From Diphasiastrum complanatum (Eukaryota > Streptophyta > Lycopodiopsida > Lycopodiales > Lycopodiaceae), in NCBI GenBank assembly GCA_029204225.1, contig CM055100.1, forward strand, positions 28,160,649-28,224,648: DNA of 64,000 nt, given 5' to 3'. The notes beneath the pieces were generated by a model. That model did not search any database, was not told the DNA's origin, and saw only the letters and a list, made by a program, of their open reading frames with translations. Position numbers and translations under genes: made by a program. This document shows positions 38,893-51,600 of the stretch, piece by piece. Positions within the stretch are counted from its first letter, which is position 1; every line of letters starts with the position of its first letter.

Positions 38893-39235
38893 GTCATGCC
38901 ATCTGTGGCCTAATGTCCATGCATGTCAGTTTAGACTCTTGCATGTCATGCCCTCCATTGTTTAATGTCCATGCATGTCATTTTAGACTCTTGCATGTCA
39001 TGCCCTCCATTGCTTAATGACCATGCATGTCAGTTCAGACTATTGCATGTCAAGAATCTATGATCCAACATGATTTCATCACAAGAATCTACGATCCAAC
39101 ATGATTGCATGTCAAGAATCTATGATCCATCATGATTGCATGTCAAGAATCTATGATTCATCATGATTTCATGTCAAGAATCTATGATCCATCATGATTG
39201 CATGTCAAGTATCTAAGATCCTTCATGATTGCATG
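38893..39235. repeat. Two adjacent minisatellites (52-bp x3, 31-bp x6)
   Basis: The 52-bp units start GTCATGCC at 38,893, 38,945 and 38,997. From 39,049 a 31-bp unit GTCAAGAATCTATGATCCAT... is repeated six times. Both units share GCATGTCA at the junction, so the second array may have grown from the end of the first. Confidence 0.92.
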
Positions 39236-39787
39236 ACGGAAGGAATCTAGATATGGAATTAAGAAAATTGAAAAGAAGTAAGTTGATGTTCCTATTTTGA
39301 GACCCTTATTGAAATCCATTGCATATGTAATTGGCATAGGCCAATTGGTTTTACATAATGACAAGAAACATCCTTCAAGGGGGACTCCCATCTTGACCCC
39401 TCAGTGCTTCTACTGTATGTGAATGAATTTGTGTGATACATTATTTTCAAGTTTTAATTTTCAAGTCTACTTTGATCTCATTTAAGTTGATTCAAGACTA
39501 GCTTTAGGTGAATAATAAGTCAATAAATCTATTGGCCTTTTAAGACTTTTAGGAAACGCCTTCACCTTAGAGTTCACAACTATGGTCGTCGAAGCAATGG
39601 ATGGGTTAGTTTTCGAGGAATGTGAGACATAGCTGCTTTGGATTCTCAAAAAGTCCTCCTCACTGGGCATATTTGCCTCATATGCCCTACTTTGGGACAT
39701 GATTGACTACAAGGCCTTAGTCCCGCGTGGTAGCGATACTAACCAGAACAAAATGTGGAATCAAAAAAAAAGCTACAAAACAGATCT

Positions 39788-40430
39788 TCATAAGAACCTT
39801 TGCATAGCTCTCTGAAGTTCCATCTCAGTGAGACCAAGGCACACAGAAGTTTGCGAAGGTTAGTTCTCAATATAAGTGCTCTTGCGAAGGTTTCCCAATT
39901 AAAAAAGATGGAAAAATTAGAAAAAACCCTTGCAAACACTCAAATTTTCAGTTTCAGTGGCCAAGAACCTTTGCAGAGAATTTTGAAGTTCCATCTCAAT
40001 GAGACAAGGACACAAAAGTGTCTACAAAGGTTAGTTTGATTCCAGTGAGCGGAAAATTGGATTTGAGTGCCTAAAAATCATTAAAATCAGAAGATCCATC
40101 AAATCCTCGCATAAGTAACCTTTGCAGACCATCCCAATGTCTTCAAAATATTTTTCCATCAGTGATGAAGCCTGCAAATGTTAGTTACCAGAGATGACTG
40201 ATACATGATCAAAAAAGTGGTTTTGAACATTCGTAGACAGCCATAACTTTTTTATTTGTAAGAAAGAACCTTCCCCCCTTGGAACAGAGCCAGATCACAT
40301 CCTAGATCCAGCCCTTGACAAGCATGTGAAGGTTAATTCCCAACATATCTAAAGAAATCAAGATTTTTCATTGCAAAATAGTGAAAGAACCTTTGCACAG
40401 CCAACCCTTGCACGAGTAACCTTCACAGAC
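39788..40430. repeat. Alternating AACCTTTGCA / TGCGAAGGTTAG repeats
   Basis: GAACCTTTGCA-like strings (39,791, 39,963, 40,108, 40,266, 40,386) alternate with reverse-complement-like strings such as TGCGAAGGTTAGTT (39,850, 40,022, 40,171, 40,323). The unit is about 130-170 bases, each one able to fold back. It lies just upstream of a Gypsy gag relic, probably in its leader. Confidence 0.75.
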
Positions 40431-40636
40431 TAGATCAATAGTTAGATCTACACTAGATCCAGTTACAATGAAAATCTTAGGCCAATCGGAGCAAGGATCA
40501 AAAAGCTATCCAAGAAAAACCACCGTAAGAGGCCTGAAATCACACTTTTGGCCACCCAGACTGATCATATTCCTAAAGATCCAGATTGAATTCCACAAAT
40601 CCATTAAGATCCAGCTACCGTGGACATCTCGGCTGA

Positions 40637-42660
40637 ATGAATCTGAGATCCGGACGATCAGTTTCGAGAAGGATTGCAAATCAAGCTCCAAACCTACCTA
40701 GAGTAGCAGCCGCGCAAATTGAGGTAGAAGCAGAACCAGCAAAAATGAATCCAAGGGACCCACTTGTTCCTATCGCACTCCTACAAGTAGTTCGGAGAGC
40801 GTCTCGACTAGAGATGCCAAAATATGACAGATCGTCAGATCCGATCAGATTCCTCTAGATCTATGAGCAAGCGTGTGAGATCTATGGCAAGCGGACACCG
40901 GCAGAAAAGTTGATGTTGTTTCCAATGTCACTGATTACGGCAATGCATGACTGGTTTTTTAATCTCTCAGCCAAAGAAAAGTCTACTTGGGAAGGGTTAA
41001 AGTGGCTTACATCACGTGCTTTGAACCAAGAAAGTTCCTTGAAGATTTGTTTCTCCTATTGAGCAAGGTCAAAATGGGAAAAAGAGAAAGGGTTAGGGAC
41101 TACATAGAATGGATCAAACACTTATAATCTAACTCCTGATCATGCGGTCATTATGTGGTTCATCGTGGGGTTACCATGAAGTATCAGAAGAGAGCTGAAA
41201 AGACAAGAGCAGTACGCTACATTGCAAGAAGCAATGTAAGACACCATTGAGGAAGAAGATGAGGGTTCAGACGATAAATCATATCCGACCCGACTCCCTC
41301 GGTAACATCATCATCCAATTCTTTCAATATATCAACAAATTTGTTGATGGAACAAATGAAAAAGTTACACAAGCAACAGATGGAACAACTTACGATGCAA
41401 TTTAATCAGAAATTGAAGGCCTTGCAGGGAGCTATAGCACCAACTCTGAATCCACTAAAATAGAATTAGATACAATATCCCCGACGAGAGAACGTATGGT
41501 ATCCGGTTTGCACCCAAAACCATTCAGCGAATCAGTGTCCAGTTTTGAAACAAAATCTCAAACTAACAAAAAGGTTTTGTCACCTATGCAATGCATCTTC
41601 ACGCGAAACAACATTTTGCCCATTCAACCCTCGGATCATACAACAGAAAAGGAATTAGTGAGGTATGGTGTGCCAAATAATCAACACGCATGGCCTTACC
41701 TGCACCACCAGGGCCAACTAATACTCAAGTGGCTCATATAAATCTGGCAACAATAGAACAAGAACCACCACCCCAACCTGAGCAGCAATAATGGTATGGA
41801 CTGAAAGAGACGTTTGTCGATCCGGCAATCAATGAATACTATGCAACCTATGCTGCACAACCTCAACATCAGGAAGGTAAGATCTATGGATGATATGGAT
41901 GCGGCGAAGGCCACCGAATTGCAATTGTCCTTACAAGGGGCTATATACGGCCTTTTGCAAAAAATACGTATACGGGCATTGCTTCAAGAACTGGAGAGCC
42001 AGAAGTAGCAGTGGAAGAGCCCTTATATTGTGCGGGCTACAAAGGACGAGCAATGTCCTCCATATCGTGGTAGCGTGGGAAAGTGAGGAACACAACATCA
42101 CCCTGCCAATCCACCACAAGAGGTTCAAGGGCGAAGCAGCAGTGGTAGATGGAGGATCAGGTGTAAATTTGATCTCCACTACCTTGTATCAAAAATGGAG
42201 TTTGCAAGTATTGAAACCAAAAAAATTTGCCATCAAATTAACATATCAATCATGTGTAAAACCAAAAGGGGTAGTTGACGACATCCTAGTGAAAATAGCG
42301 GGAATGCAGTTTGTAATCACTTTTGTGGTGATGGACATACCAGAGTCCCCTTCTACCTACCACGTTTCACTAGGAAGACCTTGTTGAGGATCGCGCAAGT
42401 GGTTCACAATTGGAAAACCGGAAAACTCACCTTCGAAAATAGAGAATAGGTTGTAAAGGTCAATCCAACCACATGGGTGGTAAAACCGATTACACCAAAA
42501 GCTGACGACGGATCGTCCACCATTGATCACACAATTGATCGCCCAAGGCAAGCCAAGGGAGGTCATTACGACCTTAAAACGGAAATTGTGAGAGAGCAAC
42601 CACCCAACCAAGTAGAAGCAACGACCATAAATTGTAGCAAAATAACATACACTATATAAA
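40637..42660 (+). pseudogene. Gypsy gag-protease relic
   Basis: The frame from 40,637 begins MNLRSGRSVSRRIANQAPNL. Gag capsid pieces follow: PKYDRSSDPIRFL, a stop, then IYEQACEIYGKRTPAEKLML and MHDWFFNLSAKEKSTWEGLK. Stops and shifts occur at 40,859-41,300, and a glutamine/methionine coiled stretch lies at 41,350-41,430. A retropepsin follows at about 42,120-42,390: GEAAVVDGGSGVNLIS with the D-G-G-S active site, ending TYHVSLGRPC (usually LGRPWL). Beyond the next stop, HNWKTGKLTFENRE fits the protease tail. RT is absent. The style is Tat/Athila-like. Confidence 0.8.
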
Positions 42661-45330
42661 TTAAATTCTCCACAAATAATACTTATCTTGTGAGAATATC
42701 TGTGAGATCCATAGGTTGGAGTAGAGATATTCAAAAAACTGATCTGAATTCTTACTCAAATAATACATCAAGAATTAATCATCACACTTAAGAATCATTA
42801 GAATTCCTTATAATCGTCTGACAATAATTAAGTATCTATTTATGATTCATCAACCATAAATATTTAGATTCATATGATTCGTCAATCATAATTTTCTAAA
42901 ATCCAAATCATACTTAATCATTTACAGGATATTGGAGTATATATCTAACATAACTTAGGAAAAGTAAGAGTCATTCCAAAAATCTTTCCATTAAGAAAAT
43001 ACTGGATTTAGGAATACTTTCAAAACATGATTCTTTAACTGAAGTGCAAGATTCAAGCTCTATAAACAACTAGTAATTAAAGACTAGATGCATACCGAAA
43101 TGACTCCTCTTCAACAACAAAAACTTTATATTACAATCCAAAATCACATCTAGATACCCAAAGTCCTGTTGAATATCAATTCAGTTATTATTCTTGGATT
43201 CATTATGATTTGTTATCCAATTGAGCTCTTTGGGATACAATCACTAATGAGCTGAGTCCCTTCCTTAACTAAGGAATACTCTATCCCAAAAATACTGTAT
43301 ATCCAATGCACACAATTTTAACTGATGAACCCAAATGATTCACTAATCATGCGTCTTACAAGCTATATAATTCCAAAACCATCAGTTCCTGGTGAATCCA
43401 CATCACACTAATCGTTTTACTAATTAACTTCATCCTGGAGTAATCAACTACTCAAGTTAATTGCCAATGATCCAAAAATCTCAAATGTCTAGGTGGAGAA
43501 TTCAATTATACTAGTATGACACCACATTTAGATCCTTACCCAAATCATTTATAAGTTAATCCATAAACCTTCTATACAAAGATTTGTTAACTCTGTAAGT
43601 ATCTGTCAAAACAATACTTAATCATATGTTCATGTTCACCAACTAGGTTAAGTGCACCAGATAACCTTAGTAACTAGGATTACACAGTAGATTCATATAA
43701 GATTAATCGTGCACATATGCGAATAATCTCACTATGACCCAGTACATAAACACATTCTTACTTGGCATATTCCTCCAAAACCCACATATGTTACATATCT
43801 CACTGAGATCTTGTAACTCAGCTACAAAAGATTTTCTATTTCTCATGAGTAAATAACATATCCATAAAATCTCTGAGATGAATAAAATTCACTCTTAGCA
43901 GTTTTTCATATCCAACTTATCTCTAATAGCATAATTTCTTCCACTCAATCAACCCCTCTCTGATCCTAGTACTAAAACTAAGATTAGATTGATCCAATAC
44001 AAAACTCTCAAACTTAATTTCTGATCAAACTTACTTCTATTTCAATCAAAATGTAATTAGTAGCCTTTGACCTTTTATTGTACTACTTATAGATAATGAT
44101 TCAAATATCAAACATGTTCTAGATCCAGATTGTCCACACAATCCCTAGAGAATTTCTCTTATTCGAAAAGTTCCAATTAGGCATCTTACTCTGAATCTAT
44201 CCGAAATTCCTTTCAGATCAAATCTCATTTCTATATTCTAGCTGGTTCTCTTCCAAAAATTATGCAAACCACAGATTCTCAAATAGAAATTTATCTCACC
44301 ACTTCACCCCTCCTTTTAAAGAAATTATCAATTTCAATAAAAGTTAACTGGAAAGATGATATATGAAAATATCCAATTCAAAAAAAGTTAGTAATAAGTG
44401 CTTCCACTAAAGAATTTACTTCATCACAAACAGGACTTCTCCTTCAAATATTTCCAATCTGAGTGATGGAAACTACTACTCCATCGAAATCCATTTATGC
44501 AACAGAGATATTCTATGTTTAAGAAATTGAAACATTTTAACCTTAGAATTTATCTGAATTCCAAGTCTATTCACACAAGTAGTAATTTATATGACATAGC
44601 AGTCTTCCAGAAGAATAACTTCATGCTGGAAAAAATCATATAAATCAGTCTGATATTTTATATTCGAGAAATTAGTAAGAAGTAAAAGATTGATTTAAAA
44701 AACGAGAAATAGATTTGAGGGCCTCTAGTTTTGTAAATAATGAGATACCATATTAGGATCTAGATTAAACCTCAAAATTTTTCAAAATACCCCACATTTG
44801 ATCAAATGGTTTTTTTTTTTCCCACATCGCGACTAGGTACTGAAACACACCATTGATCATCAAATCTTTATAGTCCTAGAATTTTCTTTTCAAAATTACT
44901 GATGTCCCATACCATCAGCTTTTCCTTCTAGAAAACCCTTAACCGCCTTATCTGATATTCTAGAGATCCACTGATCATCTAGTTGTCCTATAATCACTAT
45001 AGGATATTATCTCTTGTTTTCAAAACGCTGGAGAATCCATTTATTCGAATGACTGGCATGCCTATCAGATGGATACTACGAATCCACATATGATCCCGTG
45101 ATATAAACAGAAGGATTAACATGGTTAAAAATTACATCCTGATCCTTTTTGGTTAATGATAAGCTTCAAATTCCTACTGATGCATCAAATCTAGGGACAA
45201 GCTTTTGTCAACTAACAGATCCAATGTAATCCACGTATCATATTCCACTTTTAACCTCACAATTGACATCCAAAACTGTGGATAACTCAATGGTTACAAA
45301 GATAACATTTATTAATTCAATTACATGAAT
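42661..45330. other. AT-rich stretch, no gene recognised
   Basis: Only short frames on both strands. Position suggests decayed pol of element B in minus orientation, but I could not recognise RT, RNase H or integrase motifs. A 22-base exact match to the element A/B LTR occurs at 42,599-42,620, just outside. Confidence 0.45.
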
Positions 45331-46673
45331 TTAATCCAGGAAATTAATATCTAATATTAAACAATTATTTACAGGGACTACCGAAATCCTAACTGCGAAA
45401 TACATTTCCCATTCACACTTACTACCTCTGATGTCCACTCTTCTTCCCTCCTTGGAATTTTCAATTCCCTGAATATCTATTTCAGCTAAGGTACCAAGAA
45501 GACGTAACAACATTAGTGAATGTTGAAAATTGATTACTGTAGGAAAAAAGTCTGAAACAATTTCATTTTTCTCTTATACCTGGGCTGAATATCTGATATA
45601 TCAAAAATCATTTACTAGTATGTGAAACCATACTAGTCTGATCTTTTGAATATAATTCACCATAGGATTTCACTAGAAATGAAATCAGTTATGTAATTTC
45701 TATTATTGCAAATTTTCCAATAAAATTGGACTGTTTTTTCTTTTTTATTGACTGGTTTGGCATTACTCCGTTAATATTGACAAAACCTATCCAAACGTAG
45801 AATATGAAATTACATGAATGGAAATCCCATCAATAGGATTTCAATAATACTTGAACCGTATTCTATCAGATTTACTGTCTAGATAATGAATACTATTGCC
45901 ACTCATTCAACCTGGTCATTTCATATTGTTTGATGATTTCAATCAAATTTAATAAGTATCTTGCACAAACGTTCACTTGACTGATTTCTAGCGATCAACA
46001 TCGATTAGAAAACTATCAGACAAGTAGCTAATTTTAAAATTTTAATCAAATTGAAATTCAACAAAAATGAAAAAAATTCAAATTTTTAACTTTCAATCTG
46101 GGAGTTCTCACTCCAAAAGTTTTAAAAAAAAAATGTCAGCACAGTAAAACTGTCGACAATTCATTGCGGTTTCTTTAGTCAACTTTAATTTATCTATCAC
46201 TGAAAAATAATTTAGACTTAATGAAAACACTGTGACCAATTCTGACTGATAAACTCAGTTTAATCAATTCACTAATCTAAACTGATTTCATAGATAACGA
46301 AAAAATGACCGAAATTTTAATTTTTTTTAAAAACTCAATTTTTGTTTTATTTTACGTAATTCGAAAATTCTGACAAAAATACTGTTAGTACTAAAGGCAA
46401 TTGAAATCGAAAAATCGAAACACTATCTGATTTCTAAAGTTACTAATCCAATGTCCAACTGGCATGCAAAGCACACTACATCAGTCACAAACATCATTCC
46501 GGAATTTTTTACATAAACTTCAGTTTTATGAAATTTGTCAGCCAATATCACTGATTTGTGAGCCAACTATCAGAGCACATGCGTATCACCACTCAAATCG
46601 ATTGTAAATCCATCATGCATGTCAGAATCAATCTAAGAATCAGCATGCAACCAATCCATGCAAACACAGTATT

Positions 46674-47934
46674 TGTCGTACTATACCAACAAGGTTAATA
46701 TAGATTTTGTAGCAAATAATGTCGTTCCCACAGAGGACAACGTTAGAAAGTTATGTATTTGGTACAATTATGACAGGTGGTTTTGAGTGTTATTCTGATT
46801 GTCGACAGACATTAGAAAGTAACCGGTATTACTTGTGTTTGGGGAATGTAATGTTAATAATTTCAGAACAACAATGTGGCCTCTATCAAATCGAATGAAA
46901 CGCGTTCTACAGGTGAGATGTTATCAGAGTGGTACAGCAGTACTACACTCCGGCTAATTAAGGTGTCAACAGAGAGTCAAGAAATGTTCAATGTATTCAT
47001 AGTTGTGCAGACAATTAACTAATTGTGTTCGCGAACTGTTCGTTTCTAGACAGAAGTCCTTAACAACTTAAGTCCAATTTAATGGTTAAATAACACGAAT
47101 GGTTTTAGAGCACGTTAGAAACTTATGTCAATTATAATCAGGAACACAGATCAAAGACTCAATTATTCAGACAGGGACTGTCATCTCATATGTATACATA
47201 CATTTTTATTCAATGATTGTGCTAGACTGTACCAAATGTAGTCGTTATTCGAGTGACAAAAAGAAAGTATTCGCAACAGACGAATAAGATGATTTTAAGA
47301 TAGTTCCTTCGAGCATGCTTTACGAATACACGTCAAACGACTGTAATGCGCTAGAGAGTCTGTATGATCAGAGAGTAATTCATGTAATGTGTTAGAGATT
47401 GCTAATAGACTCATGATCACTCACACTCAACAGTGCGGAGAACAAAGATAAGGGAGAATAAATTTCAGCACTCTATTCACTTCTTCACCTCTTACATATG
47501 CATAAACTCTTCTCTCTTGATGCTCAAGACTGAAGTGTGAGATCAATATATGTTCTACGGGGCAAACAAACACACCTCTAAAACAACAGGTGCATCGCTC
47601 CCGCGAAAGGGTCTAGCTAACAATTAGATTGAGTATACGTTCAATTATACCATAAGAGGCATATTTAACTAAGAGTTAAAATTACTCTAGTTTAGCATGT
47701 CTTTTCATATCTAGTCATTTCGCGTGGACGACCTAGTAAAGGCTATCCAAAGCAATGTCTTTATTTTTAAAGGTCTTGTCCTTAATTACAAGGCAGGCAC
47801 TTAGGAGATATATTCTCAAAAAATGACTTAGGCCTCTTCGTGATTTATACTTATCCAGCTCATATCTTCATTTTCGAATTTATCATGCCATATTTATGTT
47901 GATATTCAATATTTAACAGTTTCGTGGCATCACA
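46674..47934 (-). repeat. 3' LTR of element C
   Basis: Direct repeat of 55,952-57,212 with a few percent differences. On the minus strand it begins TGTGATGCCACGAAAC. Confidence 0.95.
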
Positions 47935-48224
47935 TATCCCCTTCCTCAAATGTGAAACGTCCTCGTGAACATATCATCTTTATTTCAAGGGTCATTCGTG
48001 AAACATTCTTGTTCTTCAGATTTTCATTAAGACGAAAAGATATTTCTTCATATGTTTTCCTTTAGATATTTCTTCGTCTTAGAGAATATGTGTCTGTTGT
48101 TTCTTTAAATAGGTTGATTTTATTTGATCTTTGAATTGTTGATAAGAACTGGAATCAATCTTTGAAACATCTTCAAACTTCAAAGATATATATAAGCATT
48201 ACCACGACATAGATAAAAATAAAT

Positions 48225-50055
48225 ATTTACAAAGGATTCAATTCATCATGTAGCTTTTGAGCGAACTCCAAGTTTTGTTGAGCCTCAATCAACAGCAAGT
48301 CTTCTTTGGATTTCATATAATGGCCAACTGGTAGGTTGCCGAATTCTTGAAGCTTAACCGGGAACAAGGTTCCATCAAACAGCTCCTGAGTTAACTTTCT
48401 GTCTACATCTGAATCACTTCGTAGTGTGATTTCTTTACAATAGCGAGCTGAAAATCTTATGAAATTGGTTTTAACATAAAGATTCTAAACGAAAAACATT
48501 GTCTTTGCCGCGAAAGTTCCAAAATGCCAAAATGAATATGTACAGAATTGCTTATAGCGAATTGATTTCCTTCGATCTTGCAGATTGTGTCAAATCTCCG
48601 CAAAATAATCTGCAAGGTTTCGCTCGCAATCCACGTAAAGACTGAAGAGTTTAAGATAGGCCATATTTACATTAATCAACAAACCTACATCGTCAAAAGC
48701 GCCTAGATCTGCAACAACTTGTGGTTTGTACAGTTGAACTGTGACTTTCGCTTCCAAAAATGTCGTTTATTGTCTTCGTTCCGCAAAAATTGAAATTCTT
48801 TAATTCGAATATATTTAAGAGCATACATAGCAGAAGAGCCTATGTATAACTCTGCTGAACCGAAAGGCACGACCTGGAATTTTTCATGGATTATGCCCCA
48901 GCAGAGACATTCTTTTTGCTCGATAGAGAGTTGGGCTTATAACCAGAGAAAGTCGTCTTTGTCCCATGGTTGCTTCCAATCGTCAAAGGCGATGTCTACT
49001 GCGCCTTTGACTGATTGCGATGTGTTCGCTTTGGCTGTTAGATGCAGTTGTCAAATCCTGAGTTTGCAACTCAGCAGCCAGCTTCTGGTCTTCCAACTGC
49101 TGCTTGAGATCTGACAACTCCTGTTTGAGCTTGTCAATCTTCGCGACTGTCTCCAAATATTTTGGATGGTCAGCAACTCCTGACAGACAGGTACAGCTTG
49201 TATTTGCTACATCAGATCATCAATGCATAGCAAGGCCTGAAGATATTCTTCGTGAGAGTTGGGCCCGCTGCAAGATGGGGTGGCTTCATTGGACAGCTCC
49301 TTCAACTCAGCCAACTCTTCCTTGACAAGAGCCTTCGCATCCTCGAGCGGTTGTAAGAACTCGACTCAAAAAAATTTGAGCATCTGGCCTTGGAGCTGGT
49401 TCAACTTTGTGAGGTCTACTGTGACCGGGCCTGCATTGCTGCACAGAGTAAGAGCAGCTTCTGCTTTTATTCGTGTCATTCGCTCCTCCTGCAAATATTT
49501 CTGAAGAGCGACATTGTGTTGATTCGCAGCCAACAGTTGTTGTTTCAAAGAATTATTTTGAGTCTGAAAATTTTCGGACTTGGCCTCAATCGTCTTATTA
49601 GTCTGCTTCAAAGAATCAGCTTCATTTATTACAGTCTGAAACTGTGTTACGAGAGAATGATTTCGTTCAATCGGTTTTGTGTTGTCTAATTCGAGCGAAT
49701 CGATCTTCTCATAGGACTCCTTTAAAGAGTCTTCACATCTTCTCTCTTAGTTGACAAACTCCATGGTGAGCTTATGGTGGTACTTGTCCAACTCATAAAC
49801 TTCAGCCACTAAGTTCTTGGCTCTCTCTGTCATGGTGCGAAACCACTGGGGCTGATTATCTGGTTCATCATCATCTTCAACAGGTGCCCCAGTGTCGCCT
49901 TCCGTAGCTGCTTGTGTCTTTTCTGATGTGTCAGATTGAGTTGCATCGTCATCTGAGGTAGATGCACTCTGTTGTTTCTAGGATGTGGAGGCAGATGTTG
50001 GTTTTGAAGAATCAGCAGCATCAGAAATTTCCGCGAAATCATCTCACAGGATCCT
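48225..50055 (-). pseudogene. Element C: third reading region, unrecognised protein
   Basis: Downstream of integrase on the same strand, about 600 codons read through with at least one frameshift (near 49,150) and several stops. The N-terminal part is acidic and Ser/Thr-rich (SDDDATQSDTSEKTQAATEG, EDDDEPDNQPQWFRTMTERA). The middle is glutamine/asparagine-rich and heptad-like (SLKQQLLAANQHNVALQKYL, KLKQELSDLKQQLEDQKLAA), so probably coiled coil. The C-terminal ~250 residues look globular (KPQVVADLGAFDDVGLLINV, RNLADYFAEI, LFPVKLQEFGNLPVGHYMKS), ending FAQKLHDEL. I see no transmembrane helix, so it does not look like the env-like ORF of Athila. It may be an accessory protein expressed by splicing, or a captured host sequence. 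Function unknown. Confidence 0.6.
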
Positions 50056-50392
50056 AGAAAATGATACAAAAACTCACAAAATTTTCTCAAAATTTTTAGT
50101 AAGATACTAGAAAATTTCTTGAAAAATTGGAGAAATATGCTAGAAAAGATTCTAGAAAAATTCTCGAAAATACTTTGAAAATATCTTGAGAGATTGAGAG
50201 AAGTCTAGAAAAATTTTTGAAACTTTCGAAAACACTTTGAAAAATGTTGGAAGGTGATAGAAAATTTCACGAAAATTCCTAAAAAAAATAAATAAATAAA
50301 AAAGTCACGAAAAATACCAAAAAAGAGAAAAGAGAATTCGCAATAAATTTCAGAAAAATACTAGAAGAAAATAAGAATAAAAAAAATTCTGG
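50056..50392 (-). other. Element C: low-complexity spacer between integrase and third ORF
   Basis: A-rich in both strands' terms, with many variants of CTAGAAAA.TT.T.GAAAA at 20-30 base spacing. It has no coding potential. Confidence 0.75.
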
Positions 50393-51600
50393 TCAAAGGT
50401 AGTATTTCTTGAGTCTGGACCCATTAATTTGTGTAGGTAACAGTTCACCTTCAAGTGATTGAAGTTGTACAGAACCATTCCCAAATACCTCTATAACTTT
50501 ATAAGGTCCAAGCCATCTCATACGGAGTTTTTTGGGGAACTTTTGATGTCGATTATCATAAATCAGCGCAAAGTCATCAGCTTTAAGATCACATTTTTTG
50601 ATACGACTGTCATACTTCTTCTTCCTTTGTTCCTGGATTTCCTTCGTTAATTTGTGTGAATTTGCACGAGCTTCAGCTAGTTCTTCAATATTGGTCAACA
50701 TTTCGTTAATACATTCTTCATCTATTCGTTGAGCTTGAATACGAAAAGTTTTCACCTCAAATTCAATAGGCAAAATAGGATGCATACCATACATAAGAAA
50801 ATATGGTGTCTATTTTGTCATGATTTTTTCTATGTTACGATAAGCCTAGAGAACTGATGGTAGTTTTTTATTCCAATCCGTTGCATGTGCAGTAGTAATT
50901 TTGTTCAGGATCTTACATAAAATTCCATTAGCTCTCTCTGTCCACCCATTTGCTTTTGGATTATGCGGTGTAGTTTTTTTGTGTTTGATCAGAAAATCTG
51001 TTGTCAGCAGCCATATAGTGTCATTTAGAAAATGTGTACCTCGGTCACTTACTAGTTCAAGAGGACAACCATATCTTGTGATTATACTTTTGAATAAGAA
51101 CGCCGCGACAGTTTTCGCATCATTTCGTTTGGTCGTCTCTGCTTCAACGTTCTTTGTAGCATAATTCGTTGCAACAAGAATATAACAACATTCAGTATGT
51201 CGAGTCACAGATTTGATTGGACCGACAAAGTCAATCCCCCACTTCTCAAATGGTGGAAGAGGTAGGATTGGTGTCAACGACCAATTCATTACTTTTGTAG
51301 GCTTGCCAGATCTCTGGCATGGATTGCATGAACGAATAAAATTTGATGCATCCTTAAACATGGTTGGCCACCAGTATTTGGCGGTCAATATCTTATTAAC
51401 AATATTCTTCAAAGCAAAGTGTCGTCCAGCATCTTCTGAATGTAAGGCTTGAACAACCTTTTTAATATCTGTTGTTTCGAGACATCTTCGTAGCTGATGA
51501 TCAGCACCAAGCTTGTACAAGATATTGTTAATAATCATATAAGGTGCTACCTTATATTGAAAAACTGTCTTTTGCTTCAAATCATAACATCAGGATATAT
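50393..51600 (-). pseudogene. Element C: integrase
   Basis: Two frames. The first (51,580-50,846) has the zinc finger (GRHFALKNIV...YWWPTMFKDA...CNPCQRSGK) and the core: FEKWGIDFVGPIKSVTRH (first Asp), GCPLELVSDRGTHFLND (second Asp), NPKANGWTERANGIL (Glu). All three catalytic residues are present. After a small break the second (50,794-50,393) carries the C-terminal module RMRWLGPYKVIEVFGNGSVQ and GELLPTQINGSRLKKYYL before the stop. This is the best-preserved integrase in the window. Confidence 0.92.

Noticed and set aside
42661-45330. Element B RT/RNase H/integrase
   Set aside because: I looked for the usual motifs on the minus strand and found none convincing, so no pol call was made.
48842-49689. 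Plus-strand frames opposite the third ORF of element C
   Set aside because: The minus strand gives the longer coherent protein with heptad pattern and lies in the element's sense; the plus frames are shadows.
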